DNA from: Granulosicoccus sp036478565
GTDB taxonomy: Bacteria > Pseudomonadota > Gammaproteobacteria > Granulosicoccales > Granulosicoccaceae
Direction: 5' to 3'
NCBI GenBank assembly: GCA_965224525.1
Contig: OZ245050.1
Location: forward strand, 682,001-746,000
DNA length: 64,000 nucleotides
Position numbers and translations under genes: made by a program
In this document: positions 36,063-44,627 of the stretch, in pieces
How positions within the stretch are numbered: position 1 is the stretch's first letter
Layout: the number at the start of each line of letters is the position of its first letter
Notes under the pieces: model-generated
Seen by the model: only the letters and a program-made list of their open reading frames with translations
The model's database searches: none
What the model was told of the DNA's origin: nothing

Positions 36063-36351
36063 TGATGCTACCTTCAAGGCGCATGGTGGAACATGTCTTA
36101 ATGGTCCTGAAACGGGTCTTCGTTTTCACCAATACACTTTAACTATAGGTATAAGGAGAGAACAACCCGTATTTGTAGCCAAGCTGGTATTGATAAATGT
36201 TTGTGGAGGTCGTTGACATAAACTACCCTTATCTCCAGTGCCAATTTCACAACTTTACAGTGTAGTATTAATCATTAGAGCTAGAATTCGCAGTGTTCGT
36301 TAGAAAAATGTAAGCAATAATAATGACAGGAGAGGGGAGGTAAGCACTCAT

Positions 36352-37032
36352 ATCAACAATCGATACTGTGCGAATATTGCGTATATAGCCGGATTATTGC
36401 TGTCCGTGGCTAGTATCGTTTGGTTGATGTCCCCGAGTCGAAGTGCATGGCATTCCAGTGGGCGAGTCAATACCGGTCACGAGGAAATTGACTGCAATAA
36501 GTGCCATCGCAACGCGAACGGTACAATACGTCAGCAGATTCAGGCCAATGTAAAACACTGGATTGGCCTTCGTTCCAGCGTTGCGGATCTTGGGTTCAAA
36601 AAGGTGGAGAACTCTGATTGCCTGAGTTGCCATGACAGACCCAACGATCGACATCCGGTTTTTCGGTTTTTGGAGCCCAGGTTTTCTGAAGCCCGCCTGG
36701 CATTAAACCCCCAGCATTGTGTGTCTTGTCACGCCGAACATAGAGGCATACGCGTAAGCATTCAAGACATTGGGTTCTGCAAGCATTGTCATAGCGATAC
36801 AGTGTTAAAAAAAGACCCTGTTGACATCCCGCACAAGGATCTGATTGATTCGGAACGTTGGTACACTTGCCTTGGCTGCCACGATTTTCACGGTAACCAT
36901 GTCATGCAAACAGAAACTATTGTGGACAAGGCCTTGCCGGAAGAGACAATCGATGACTACTTCGGTGGGCGTAAGTCACCTTACTCGAGCAAGAAAAAAT
37001 ATTTAGCAATACAGGACACTGTTGATGATTAG
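36352..37032 (+). CDS. Membrane-anchored pentaheme c-type cytochrome
   Basis: Five CxxCH heme motifs are visible in order: CNKCH, CLSCH, CVSCH, CKHCH and CLGCH, with extra histidines as possible distal ligands. A single hydrophobic helix (IAYIAGLLLSVASIVWLM) anchors it, with the hemes in the periplasm. The start is a problem. The TTG at 36397 would cut the helix in half, and no ATG, GTG or TTG lies upstream in frame. A strong GGAGG at 36336-36340 points to the ATC at 36352, or to a small sequence error. It is first in a four-gene electron-transfer operon, overlapping the next gene by eight bases. Confidence 0.85.
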   Translation: MNNRYCANIAYIAGLLLSVASIVWLMSPSRSAWHSSGRVNTGHEEIDCNKCHRNANGTIRQQIQANVKHWIGLRSSVADLGFKKVENSDCLSCHDRPNDRHPVFRFLEPRFSEARLALNPQHCVSCHAEHRGIRVSIQDIGFCKHCHSDTVLKKDPVDIPHKDLIDSERWYTCLGCHDFHGNHVMQTETIVDKALPEETIDDYFGGRKSPYSSKKKYLAIQDTVDD

Positions 37033-37915
37033 CCGTCCATTCACCATCGTTTTTCTGCTATCGCTGGCATTAGTTGGCTATGTGTTTATCCACGCACCTG
37101 CACCGCTACAGGGGGAGAATCGAAGCGGTGCAACGTTTTCAATTTATCAGGCCATGCAAATCATCAATGCAGAAAATCACAATGTACGATCGCTGTGGAC
37201 AAAAGAAATTGTCGGCGCAGGTATAAAGAGCGGATTGAAATTTATGGAAACCTGGCGTGATGATGACGTTGAGGCGGGTCCATTGCCGGCTTTGTTTCTG
37301 CGAGATACCGCGCGTGGCCTGGAGAGAAGTCCTGTTCGACTGGGGCTATATCTTGGCTCACATTACCCTATTTCTCCATCAAACAAGTTCGAAGGTGTGC
37401 AGCTCGAATACTTTATGGAGCTCCTGGATTCCGGCAAACCACAATACTTTTACGCAGATGATACGCAACGCTATACATCCATGTTTGCAGATCCAGCGTC
37501 AGCTAAGCCCTGCGTGGTATGCCACAACGAGCATTTAGACAGCCCCAGGAACAACTGGCGTCTGGATGATATTATGGGGGCGACAACCTGGTCCTATCCG
37601 TCAAGCGATGTGACGCTTGACGACTTCATGGCAATGCTGATGGCGCTTCGCAAGAGTTATCAGGGTGTGTACGCGGCGTATATAGAAAAAACCAAAACGT
37701 TTAATAAAAAACCTGAGATTGGTTCCCGGTGGCCACGCGATGGCTACTATATCCCGTCAGCAACCGTATTTTTCGATGAAGTCGACCGACTCAACTCAAG
37801 CAACACTTTGGCAGCAATCCTGATGGCTCTGCGCCCACAGTCTGATACGACGCCCCCGGGTGAAGCATCTGTCTCCGGTGCAGGTATGGATGTTGGCGTA
37901 GCAGATCCGCGGTAG
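37025..37915 (+). CDS. DUF3365 (Tll0287-like) heme-binding protein
   Basis: 296 residues from the ATG at 37025 (a TTG precedes it at 37022). An N-terminal signal anchor (FTIVFLLSLALVGYVFIHA) is followed by a periplasmic Tll0287-like domain with one c-type heme motif, CVVCH, in the segment PASAKPCVVCHNEHLDSPR. WRLDDIMGATTWSYP is also family-typical. Such domains occur as heme sensors or as stand-alone redox proteins. The context of a multiheme cytochrome and a reductase suggests an electron carrier or redox sensor. The start overlaps the previous gene by eight bases. Confidence 0.85.
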   Translation: MISRPFTIVFLLSLALVGYVFIHAPAPLQGENRSGATFSIYQAMQIINAENHNVRSLWTKEIVGAGIKSGLKFMETWRDDDVEAGPLPALFLRDTARGLERSPVRLGLYLGSHYPISPSNKFEGVQLEYFMELLDSGKPQYFYADDTQRYTSMFADPASAKPCVVCHNEHLDSPRNNWRLDDIMGATTWSYPSSDVTLDDFMAMLMALRKSYQGVYAAYIEKTKTFNKKPEIGSRWPRDGYYIPSATVFFDEVDRLNSSNTLAAILMALRPQSDTTPPGEASVSGAGMDVGVADPR

Positions 37916-37923
37916 CTTGGGTC

Positions 37924-38400
37924 GTGGTACTTAAGGGATATTTTGTAGTTGGTGTTTTGGGTGTCACATTGTTTGTTCTGCAAGAACAATTTTCCATTAA
38001 GTGGAGCCCGCTGGAATTCCTGCAAAGTAGTGATACCTATAAAAAAGCTTCCGGTGCAGCGCTTGTCTTTTTTCTTGCTTTTCAATGGTATTTCGCACTG
38101 CTACGGTCAGAAAGCAGATACCAGGATGCCTGGCGGCACCTTAATCGGCACAAGTTTGTTGGCGCTATTGGAGCGCCTCTGCTGTTTTATCTACATGCAA
38201 CAGAGTTTGGCTATGCCTATCTGAATTACCTCACTTCGGTGTATTTTTCCCTGATTGTGGTTGGTCTATTCAATGAGGAGACTCTGGGTATCAAACGTTT
38301 AACGTTTCTCACTATTTGGACTTTCATACATATTACGCTGGCTGTATTGTTGGTGGGCATGATTGGCTTTCATGTTTATATTGCTTTTATATACGAATAG
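37924..38400 (+). CDS. Small membrane protein, putative cytochrome-b-like heme anchor
   Basis: 158 residues with four predicted membrane helices and a GTG start eight bases after the previous stop. Histidines lie at or near helix ends: NRHKF, FYLHATEF, FIHITLA and GFHVYIAF. This spacing suggests bis-histidine b-heme binding as in ferric-reductase-like or cytochrome b561-like proteins. No exact family is recognised. Placed between periplasmic cytochromes and a cytoplasmic flavin/iron-sulfur reductase, it is the natural candidate for the transmembrane electron conduit. That role is an inference. Confidence 0.75.
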   Translation: MVLKGYFVVGVLGVTLFVLQEQFSIKWSPLEFLQSSDTYKKASGAALVFFLAFQWYFALLRSESRYQDAWRHLNRHKFVGAIGAPLLFYLHATEFGYAYLNYLTSVYFSLIVVGLFNEETLGIKRLTFLTIWTFIHITLAVLLVGMIGFHVYIAFIYE

Positions 38401-38443
38401 GCATGTACTCAAAACCCCTCCGATTAAACTGAGAATTAGTTAC

Positions 38444-39511
38444 ATGGCAACAATTATGATTCGGCAATGGGGGAAAAAAATTCAATCCAGTCGTACAACT
38501 ATTCTGGAATCGGCACTGGAGAGTGGGGTGCCATTTCCGCATGGATGCCTATCCGGTCGCTGTGGTCAGTGTAAGTCGCGACTTACCCGTGGCAAAGTTG
38601 TACATTCGAGCTATTTTGAACAAGCTCTTAGCGCCGACGAACTCGCCAACGGGTTGATATTGCCCTGTTGCGCCAGCGCCAGAACTGATATTGACATTGC
38701 CTGGACAAGTACCGTCGAGCCGATAAACAGCCTGCCACCAAAGCGCTATAGGGCAAAAGTGATTTCTGTTGTGCGAGTCTCCGACAATGTAAGTTGCATC
38801 CGGCTTGCACCCAGGGGGAATAAAGTACAATTTTCCGCGGGACAATATGCTCGGTTACAGTTTTCAACATTGCAAGCGCGAGCGTATTCATTTGCCAACA
38901 GGCCTGATGAGTCACTGCTGGAATTTCACATACGAAAAGTACCCGGTGGCCAGGTCAGTAGTTACGTTAATAATCAACTGGCTATTGGAGAAACTGTACG
39001 CTTTGAAGCACCATTTGGTGTGTCGCAGTTACGCGAGAACCACCAGGGTCGCATAATTGCCCTTGCAAACGGTACTGGACTCGCCCCAGCTTTGTCCATT
39101 GTTCGAAGCGCATTACGACTGAATCATCAGCGCGAGTGCCATTTGTATTTCAGTGCCAGAATTCGCGACAACCTTTACTACACCAGAGAACTGTCGCTAC
39201 TGCTTAGTGAGTATCAGAACCTGTACATAACTATTATTCTGGCTGAACCTGATAACGATTCGGCCTTTCGAACTGGTCCAATACATGCGGTACTGGCGGA
39301 TGATTTCACCGAACTGAGCAATACGAAGATCTACGCTGCCGGATCGCCATCGATGATAGCTGCAACAACACAAGCTGCGCTGGATGGCGGTGTTTCAGCT
39401 GGCGACATTCATGCTGACACATTTACTGCCTCTGCCAGAGAAAAGTTAAATATGCCTGTGCACGTGTTGTCAGAGTTTTTGGAGCTGTTTATGCAGCGTA
39501 GTTCGAGTTGA
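38444..39511 (+). CDS. 2Fe-2S ferredoxin-FAD/NAD(P)H oxidoreductase
   Basis: 355 residues from the ATG at 38444; the frame is open earlier (38363), but that part overlaps the membrane gene. An N-terminal plant-type ferredoxin has Cys35, Cys40, Cys43 and Cys75 in the standard C-x4-C-x2-C spacing. An FNR-like FAD domain (RAYSFANRP, the usual RxYS pattern) and an NAD(P) domain (ALANGTGLAPALSI) follow. It resembles phenol-hydroxylase/CDP-6-deoxyglucoseen-type reductases. It is cytoplasmic and probably takes electrons from NAD(P)H and passes them to the adjacent membrane heme protein. No oxygenase partner is nearby. Confidence 0.92.
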   Translation: MATIMIRQWGKKIQSSRTTILESALESGVPFPHGCLSGRCGQCKSRLTRGKVVHSSYFEQALSADELANGLILPCCASARTDIDIAWTSTVEPINSLPPKRYRAKVISVVRVSDNVSCIRLAPRGNKVQFSAGQYARLQFSTLQARAYSFANRPDESLLEFHIRKVPGGQVSSYVNNQLAIGETVRFEAPFGVSQLRENHQGRIIALANGTGLAPALSIVRSALRLNHQRECHLYFSARIRDNLYYTRELSLLLSEYQNLYITIILAEPDNDSAFRTGPIHAVLADDFTELSNTKIYAAGSPSMIAATTQAALDGGVSAGDIHADTFTASAREKLNMPVHVLSEFLELFMQRSSS

Positions 39512-39629
39512 AGTAACGCGTTAAAAATAGACATAATTGCGTGTGTAACTTCATAGTAAAATGACTCTGTTATCGCTGAGGTAAATGTTCTTGATAAGCA
39601 GCTTTATAAACACGGCATTTACCGCTTGT

Positions 39630-40013
39630 CTACAGGTATGCTGATAGTTCAATGAGATTTCCGTCGGGATCACGAAAATAAAGCGATTCAATACTACCGG
39701 TAGCACCCGTACGAGTAACAGGTCCAAGCTCGATAGCCACATGACAGCTAGTCAGATGCTTCTCCGCATCAACGATGTTATCGTTGGTGATAAGGCATAT
39801 ATCGGCAGAGCCTGGTGTGGGCGATGTGGCTTTCGGTTCAATTTCGTTTCCTGTCTCATGCAAATTGAATTTCTGATTGCCAAACAGCAGCGCCGTGCGA
39901 CCGTCTCCGAATGTTTGGATTTGCATGCCCAGGACGTTTGCATAGAACTCGCAGCAAGTGCTTATACTGCGAACAGTCAGCACCAGGTGGTCGAGTCGAT
40001 CGATAGTAATCAT
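39630..40013 (-). CDS. VOC-family (glyoxalase/dioxygenase-fold) protein
   Basis: 127 residues. The beginning RLDHLVLTVRS supplies the first metal-ligand histidine. FNLHE is in the middle and FRDPDGNLIELSAYL at the end supplies the glutamate. These mark a small one-module VOC protein of the kind often labelled glyoxalase/bleomycin-resistance-like. The substrate is unknown. It stands alone on the minus strand, convergent with the reductase operon. Confidence 0.9.
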   Translation of the reverse strand: MITIDRLDHLVLTVRSISTCCEFYANVLGMQIQTFGDGRTALLFGNQKFNLHETGNEIEPKATSPTPGSADICLITNDNIVDAEKHLTSCHVAIELGPVTRTGATGSIESLYFRDPDGNLIELSAYL

Positions 40014-40409
40014 CTACTTTTACTCGTGACAGGTCGGTCTGGCGTAGTACGCTGGGCAGGCTATCGATCAATTCCGAAATGCCAGTTCCGGAGCCGACCT
40101 CCGGGGCAGGGAGACGATAACTTCATGACGGAAATCACCTTATCCTGTTTGTTGTACCGGGTCATCAATTGACAGAGCATCTGCGGGAGTGTGTGGCGAC
40201 CAGATACCATTCGCACTGGATTATGCGGATATTTACTACGAAAAATCGACCGGCGGCGGATATTCGCCGTGAACACCTGTAATAACACTCGTGCTCGGGT
40301 AACATAAGCCACGGCCTGCACCTGACTTCTGCTCAGTCGCAGCGCCCCTGTGATAGCCCGCCACCAGCACTGGTACGGGCAGAGTTCGATCAACTGGAGA
40401 GAATCATAT
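40014..40409. other. Intergenic region upstream of dctP
   Basis: About 400 bases without a convincing gene. A 110-codon minus-strand frame (40393-40061) is open, but its translation is Arg/Cys-rich with no family pattern and no ribosome-binding site. The right end should hold the dctP promoter. GGAGAG at 40397-40402 is the dctP ribosome-binding site. Confidence 0.4.
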
Positions 40410-41411
40410 ATGAGATTACAAACAGGCTTATTGACAACAGCAGCGTTGCTGCTGGCCGCGTCCGGGCTGGCTCAGGCCAACTGTGACAGCGGGGAGATGG
40501 TTATCAAGTTCAGTCATGTGACGAATACCGATAAACACCCCAAGGGTATAGCAGCGAGCCTGCTGCAGCAGCGCGTCAACGATGAGATGAACGGAGTTGC
40601 GTGCATGGAAGTATTCCCTAACTCCACTTTGTATGATGATGACAAGGTGCTTGAAGCCATGCTTAACGGTGATGTACAGCTGGCTGCGCCTTCCTTGTCA
40701 AAATTTGAAAAATTCACTAAGCAATTTCGCATATTTGACCTGCCGTTCATGTTCAAGGATGTCGATGTTGTGGACGCTTTCCAGAATTCTGACGCTGGTC
40801 AGGCAATGAAAGACTCAATGAAAAAACGTGGTCTGCAAGGCCTGGCTTTTTGGCATAACGGCATGAAGCAAATCTCGGCTAACAAACCTCTGGAAATGCC
40901 AGGTGATGCTGCTGGGCTGAAATTCCGTGTTCAACCTTCGGATGTATTGGTTGCGCAATTCGAAGCGCTGGGTGCAAGCCCACAAAAAATGGCCTTCAGT
41001 GAAGTTTACGGAGCGCTGCAAACCGGTGTTGTTGATGGGCAGGAAAACACCTGGTCGAATGTGTACGGCAAGAAGTTTTTTGAAGTACAAGACGGCACTA
41101 CCGAATCCAATCACGGCATTATTGACTATCTGGTTGTAACTTCAGGTGAATGGTGGGATGGGCTGGACGGTGCAGTACGTGACCAACTATCAACTATTCT
41201 GAGCGAAGTAACAGCCACACGAAATGCTGAAGCTTTTGCCGTTAATGAAAAGGCCAGGCAGGCAGTCGTTGATGCCGGCGGTGTCGTACGCACGCTGACT
41301 GACGAGCAACGCGCTGCCTGGGTTGAAGCGCTGAAGCCAGTCTGGAAGCAGTTTGAAGGTGATGTTGGTGCCGACATGATCGAAGCTGCGCAGAAGCTGA
41401 ACGAAGGCTAA
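40410..41411 (+). CDS. dctP: TRAP transporter substrate-binding protein DctP
   Basis: 333 residues from the ATG at 40410, with GGAGAG upstream and a clean signal peptide (MRLQTGLLTTAALLLAASGLAQA). The mature part has the DctP signature: FSHVTNTDKHPKG, the conserved arginine in GLKFRVQPSDV, and GVVDGQENTWSNVY. It binds an organic acid, probably a C4-dicarboxylate or similar, in the periplasm and delivers it to DctQM. A hairpin separates it from dctQ. Confidence 0.95.
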   Translation: MRLQTGLLTTAALLLAASGLAQANCDSGEMVIKFSHVTNTDKHPKGIAASLLQQRVNDEMNGVACMEVFPNSTLYDDDKVLEAMLNGDVQLAAPSLSKFEKFTKQFRIFDLPFMFKDVDVVDAFQNSDAGQAMKDSMKKRGLQGLAFWHNGMKQISANKPLEMPGDAAGLKFRVQPSDVLVAQFEALGASPQKMAFSEVYGALQTGVVDGQENTWSNVYGKKFFEVQDGTTESNHGIIDYLVVTSGEWWDGLDGAVRDQLSTILSEVTATRNAEAFAVNEKARQAVVDAGGVVRTLTDEQRAAWVEALKPVWKQFEGDVGADMIEAAQKLNEG

Positions 41412-41421
41412 TTGCTGCCGA

Positions 41422-41447
41422 TCCGACCCGCATTTATTGGGGTCGGA
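41422..41447 (+). terminator. Hairpin after dctP
   Basis: Perfect eight-base stem TCCGACCC (41422-41429) and GGGTCGGA (41440-41447), 10 bases after the dctP stop, with no T-run. It probably protects dctP mRNA or partly terminates, favouring excess binding protein. The next 317 bases before dctQ hold no gene and may contain a second promoter. Confidence 0.65.
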
Positions 41448-41764
41448 CCTCAGCAAGTGTTTGAAAATAATGAGTTTGACCATTGAAATACGGCAAATAT
41501 TGCGCTTAAAACGGCAGTATTTAGATAAATTTCAATCGATTAGGCGAAACTGCACTTTGCTTTTTTGTAAAACAACTCGACCAGGCACTATTCTGTAAAT
41601 TTGTAGAAGAGCCTGTTTTAAAGAGCAGACCTTTCGGTTTGATATGGAGCCAGCAGGCCAGCTCTTTATATGCAAGTTTTGTATGATATTCGTTTGTAAA
41701 TTACTCGACGCCGTTCTGCGGCGCTTGAATTTCATGCAGACATAAAAAACCCTGGAGTCATGTC

Positions 41765-42415
41765 ATTTCATCCCAGACGCTACGCAGCAGAAGTTTTGGC
41801 GACCGAGTTGAGGAAAATCTAATCGCGTTTTTTCTCGGTGCCATGACCATCATTACGTTTGCCAATGTGGTTGCACGCTTCCGCGACAGCAATATCCTGT
41901 GGGCACTTGAAGCAACTGTCTTCCTGTTTGCATTTCTGGTGCTGATTGGCGCATCCTACGCGGTTAAACATACGTTTCATATTGGCGTTGATGTTGTGGT
42001 GCGCTTGCTGCCGCGCCCCAAACGACGTGTGATAACCCTTGTGGCTATTGCAGCGTGTCTGGCCTTTAGCTTATTGCTGTTGAAGGGCAGTTGGGATTAC
42101 TGGTGGGCTTTTGCGACCAAGCGTGCGTTCTATGAAGTTAACGATATACCCATGCCTGGTTTTCTGCAGTTTTTCGCCCATTGGCTAAATGACGGTGAGT
42201 TGTACGAAAAGATGCCGCGATTTATTCCCTATGCGGTACTACCTGTCAGCATGTTGCTGTTGACTATTCGGTTTTTGCAAGTCGGTGTTCGCGTTTGGCG
42301 GGGTGAACAAGATTTAATTATCGAGAGCCATGAGGTAGAGGAGATCTACACCGATCAGCCCGGAGCTAGCAGTGAGTCCGATGATCGCCGGATCGACCAC
42401 GGCACGGGACGCTAA
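41765..42415 (+). CDS. dctQ: TRAP transporter small permease DctQ
   Basis: Four-helix small subunit of the TRAP permease. The first ATG in frame (41843) would remove the conserved GDRVEENLIAFFLGAM start and half of helix one, so translation must begin earlier. In frame only ATT (41765) or similar rare codons are available, with GGAG seven bases before the ATT. An ATG at 41760 has a closer GGAG but is in another frame. Either an ATT start or a one-base error after that ATG fits. Later residues (NVVARF, WWAFATKRAFYEV, IPYAVLPVSMLLL) are typical. dctM starts two bases after the stop. Confidence 0.88.
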   Translation: MSSQTLRSRSFGDRVEENLIAFFLGAMTIITFANVVARFRDSNILWALEATVFLFAFLVLIGASYAVKHTFHIGVDVVVRLLPRPKRRVITLVAIAACLAFSLLLLKGSWDYWWAFATKRAFYEVNDIPMPGFLQFFAHWLNDGELYEKMPRFIPYAVLPVSMLLLTIRFLQVGVRVWRGEQDLIIESHEVEEIYTDQPGASSESDDRRIDHGTGR

Positions 42416-42416
42416 T

Positions 42417-43790
42417 ATGGAGGCGCTGATTCTTTTTCTGGTCGTGATCGGCATGATGCTGATAGGCGTACCGATAGCAGTTTCACTTGGTCTTTCAAGC
42501 ATATTGTTTTTACTGACGTACTCGGATGCCTCACTGGCATCCATTGCGCAAACGCTGTTGTCGGCGTTTACCGGTCACTACACATTGCTGGCAATACCTT
42601 TCTTTATACTGGCTTCCGGATTCATGTCCACTGGTGGGGTTGCGCGGCGTATAATCCGGTTTTCAATCGCAGTCGTCGGCCATGTCCGTGGTGGTCTGGC
42701 GATCGCATCGGTGTTCGCATGCATGCTTTTTGCCGCGCTGTCCGGTTCCTCACCGGCAACGGTTGTGGCCATTGGTTCTATCGTAATCGCAGGTATGCGC
42801 CAGGTCGGGTATACAAAGGAGTTTGCTGCAGGTGTTATCTGTAGTGCCGGAACCCTGGGTATTTTGATTCCGCCATCCATCGTCATGGTTGTCTATGCTG
42901 CGGCAACCGATGTCTCTGTGGGTCGTATGTTTTTGGCTGGCGTGTTCCCGGGACTGGTAGCGGGTTTCATGTTGATGATTGGCATCTATGTGATGGCGCG
43001 CATCCGTGGATTACCCGCTCAACCGTGGAAAGGCTGGGGCGAAGTTGGAGCGGCGGGGCTTGATGCGCTATGGGGCCTGCTGCTTATCGTGATTATTTTG
43101 GGCGGTATCTACGGCGGTATTTTTACGCCAACAGAGGCTGCTGCTGTTGCTGCAGTTTATGCGTTTTTTATAGCAAATTTCGTTTACCGCGATATGGGTC
43201 CACTGGCCCTTGAGTCTGGCGAGTCAAAGTCGCTGTTTAAAAATCCGCACAGCCTGCTGACTGTCTGGTTCCATCAGGACACACGCAAGGTATTGTTTGA
43301 ATCCGGCCGTCTGACCATCATGTTGATGTTCATCATCGCCAATGCGTTGATACTCAAACATGTATTGACCGAAGAACAGATACCGCAGGCCATTGCAGAT
43401 GTCATGCTGGCGGCGGGCCTTGGCCCTATTATGTTTCTGGTGGTGGTCAATTTATTACTGTTGATTGGCGGTCAATTTATGGAACCGTCCGGTTTATTGA
43501 TAATCGTTGCTCCGCTGGTCTTTCCAATAGCCATAGAGCTTGGTATCGATCCGATTCATCTCGGCATCATCATGGTTGTGAATATGGAAATCGGCATGAT
43601 TACCCCGCCGGTTGGGTTAAACCTGTTTGTGACAGCTGGCGTGGCAAAGCTGTCCATACTGAATGTCGTAAAGGCAGCACTGCCTTTTGTAGGCATTCTG
43701 TTTATCTTCCTGATCCTGGTGACCTATTTTCCGCCGTTATCCACCTGGTTGCCAACAACCTTGATGGGGCCGGAGATAATCACAAGATAG
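42417..43790 (+). CDS. dctM: TRAP transporter large permease DctM
   Basis: 457 residues from the ATG at 42417, one base after the dctQ stop codon; an earlier in-frame start at 42372 lies inside dctQ. About twelve membrane helices are visible. Conserved segments are FFILASGFMSTGGVARRII, ALSGSSPATVVAIGSI, GTLGILIPPSIVMVVY, FTPTEAAAVAA and MITPPVGLNLFV. It is the ion-coupled transport subunit working with DctQ and DctP. Confidence 0.95.
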   Translation: MEALILFLVVIGMMLIGVPIAVSLGLSSILFLLTYSDASLASIAQTLLSAFTGHYTLLAIPFFILASGFMSTGGVARRIIRFSIAVVGHVRGGLAIASVFACMLFAALSGSSPATVVAIGSIVIAGMRQVGYTKEFAAGVICSAGTLGILIPPSIVMVVYAAATDVSVGRMFLAGVFPGLVAGFMLMIGIYVMARIRGLPAQPWKGWGEVGAAGLDALWGLLLIVIILGGIYGGIFTPTEAAAVAAVYAFFIANFVYRDMGPLALESGESKSLFKNPHSLLTVWFHQDTRKVLFESGRLTIMLMFIIANALILKHVLTEEQIPQAIADVMLAAGLGPIMFLVVVNLLLLIGGQFMEPSGLLIIVAPLVFPIAIELGIDPIHLGIIMVVNMEIGMITPPVGLNLFVTAGVAKLSILNVVKAALPFVGILFIFLILVTYFPPLSTWLPTTLMGPEIITR

Positions 43791-43811
43791 TCAACGCAAG
43801 AAGCGCAAGAC

Positions 43812-43845
43812 AATAAAAAAGCCCGCATATAGCGGACTTTTTATT
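43812..43845 (+). terminator. Rho-independent terminator after dctM
   Basis: An AATAAAAAAGCCCGC arm pairs with GCGGACTTTTTATT (one C-A mismatch) around an ATATA loop, followed by a T-rich tail. It lies 22 bases after the dctM stop. The A-rich upstream arm would let it also act on the minus strand for the convergent HAMP gene. Confidence 0.85.
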
Positions 43846-43935
43846 GCCTGTTCCGACTGACTATTCCCGGTAAGCAGCGCTTATACAAGGGATGCCAGTT
43901 GTCAGAAATACCTCAACAGGCGGATCTGATTGTTT

Positions 43936-44442
43936 TCAATTGTTCTTCTCTTTCATGTCCAGGCTAACAGCTAACTGGTTAAGCTTTTCGCCATATTCAA
44001 CGTACATGTCCAGGTCACCTTTGCGCAAATTGACCCGTGAGGAGTAGTCGCCGGAGATCAGCGAATCAACGTGACGGGTAAACGGGCGAATAGGGCCAAT
44101 CATGCGATGAGTATATGCAATACAGACAGTTGCCAGTAACAAGATATACAGGACAAACAAAGCACCGCAGTAGCGAAACAAATGCACCAGTTGAATTTCG
44201 ATCATCTCGCCGTAGTAGCTGGTGGAATCAGATTGATTGGCGATGACTCCGATTAGGTCACTAAAAGCGAAATACAGGAATGCACCGAGCAGGACGGCAA
44301 CAATAGCGGTCGAGCCGAGCATGTACATCAGTAGTTTGAATTGGAGAAACGGTTGCCAGATGGCGTTCACAACCCGACGCTTTTGCGGGGCTGATTCAGG
44401 CTGGGATACAGCATTTTGATCGAGAACGTTTGAATGACCCAT
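43936..44442 (-). CDS. Two-helix membrane protein with HAMP-like domain, no output domain
   Basis: 168 residues. Helix one (MLGSTAIVAVLLGAFLYFAFS) and helix two (CGALFVLYILLLATVCIAYT) flank a short periplasmic loop. A HAMP-like segment follows (HRMIGPIRPFTRHVDSLISGDYSSRVNLRKGD), then a short coil. The protein ends there with no kinase or methyl-accepting domain. It may be a stand-alone signal relay or a modulator of another receptor. No partner gene is adjacent; the neighbours are dctM (convergent) and a divergent carbonic anhydrase. Confidence 0.75.
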   Translation of the reverse strand: MGHSNVLDQNAVSQPESAPQKRRVVNAIWQPFLQFKLLMYMLGSTAIVAVLLGAFLYFAFSDLIGVIANQSDSTSYYGEMIEIQLVHLFRYCGALFVLYILLLATVCIAYTHRMIGPIRPFTRHVDSLISGDYSSRVNLRKGDLDMYVEYGEKLNQLAVSLDMKEKNN

Positions 44443-44627
44443 CGGTGTTCGCCATAAAAGTGATACTCCACAGGTATCGGATCAGGCGGGACTGAGCTGA
44501 AGCCCTTTGCACCGGTCCAGAGGAGTCTACGGTACGCTGGACGCGAATTGTGTGAGCTGGCGCACACAGGTGCTGTGACAGCGGTACTATATAGTTCAGG
44601 CTAGCAACTGCTTCGGAGCCCTTCGGT

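Noticed and set aside
40061..40393. Minus-strand 110-codon frame upstream of dctP
   Set aside because: The composition is rich in Arg, Cys and Trp with no family pattern and no ribosome-binding site, and it overlaps the dctP start region.
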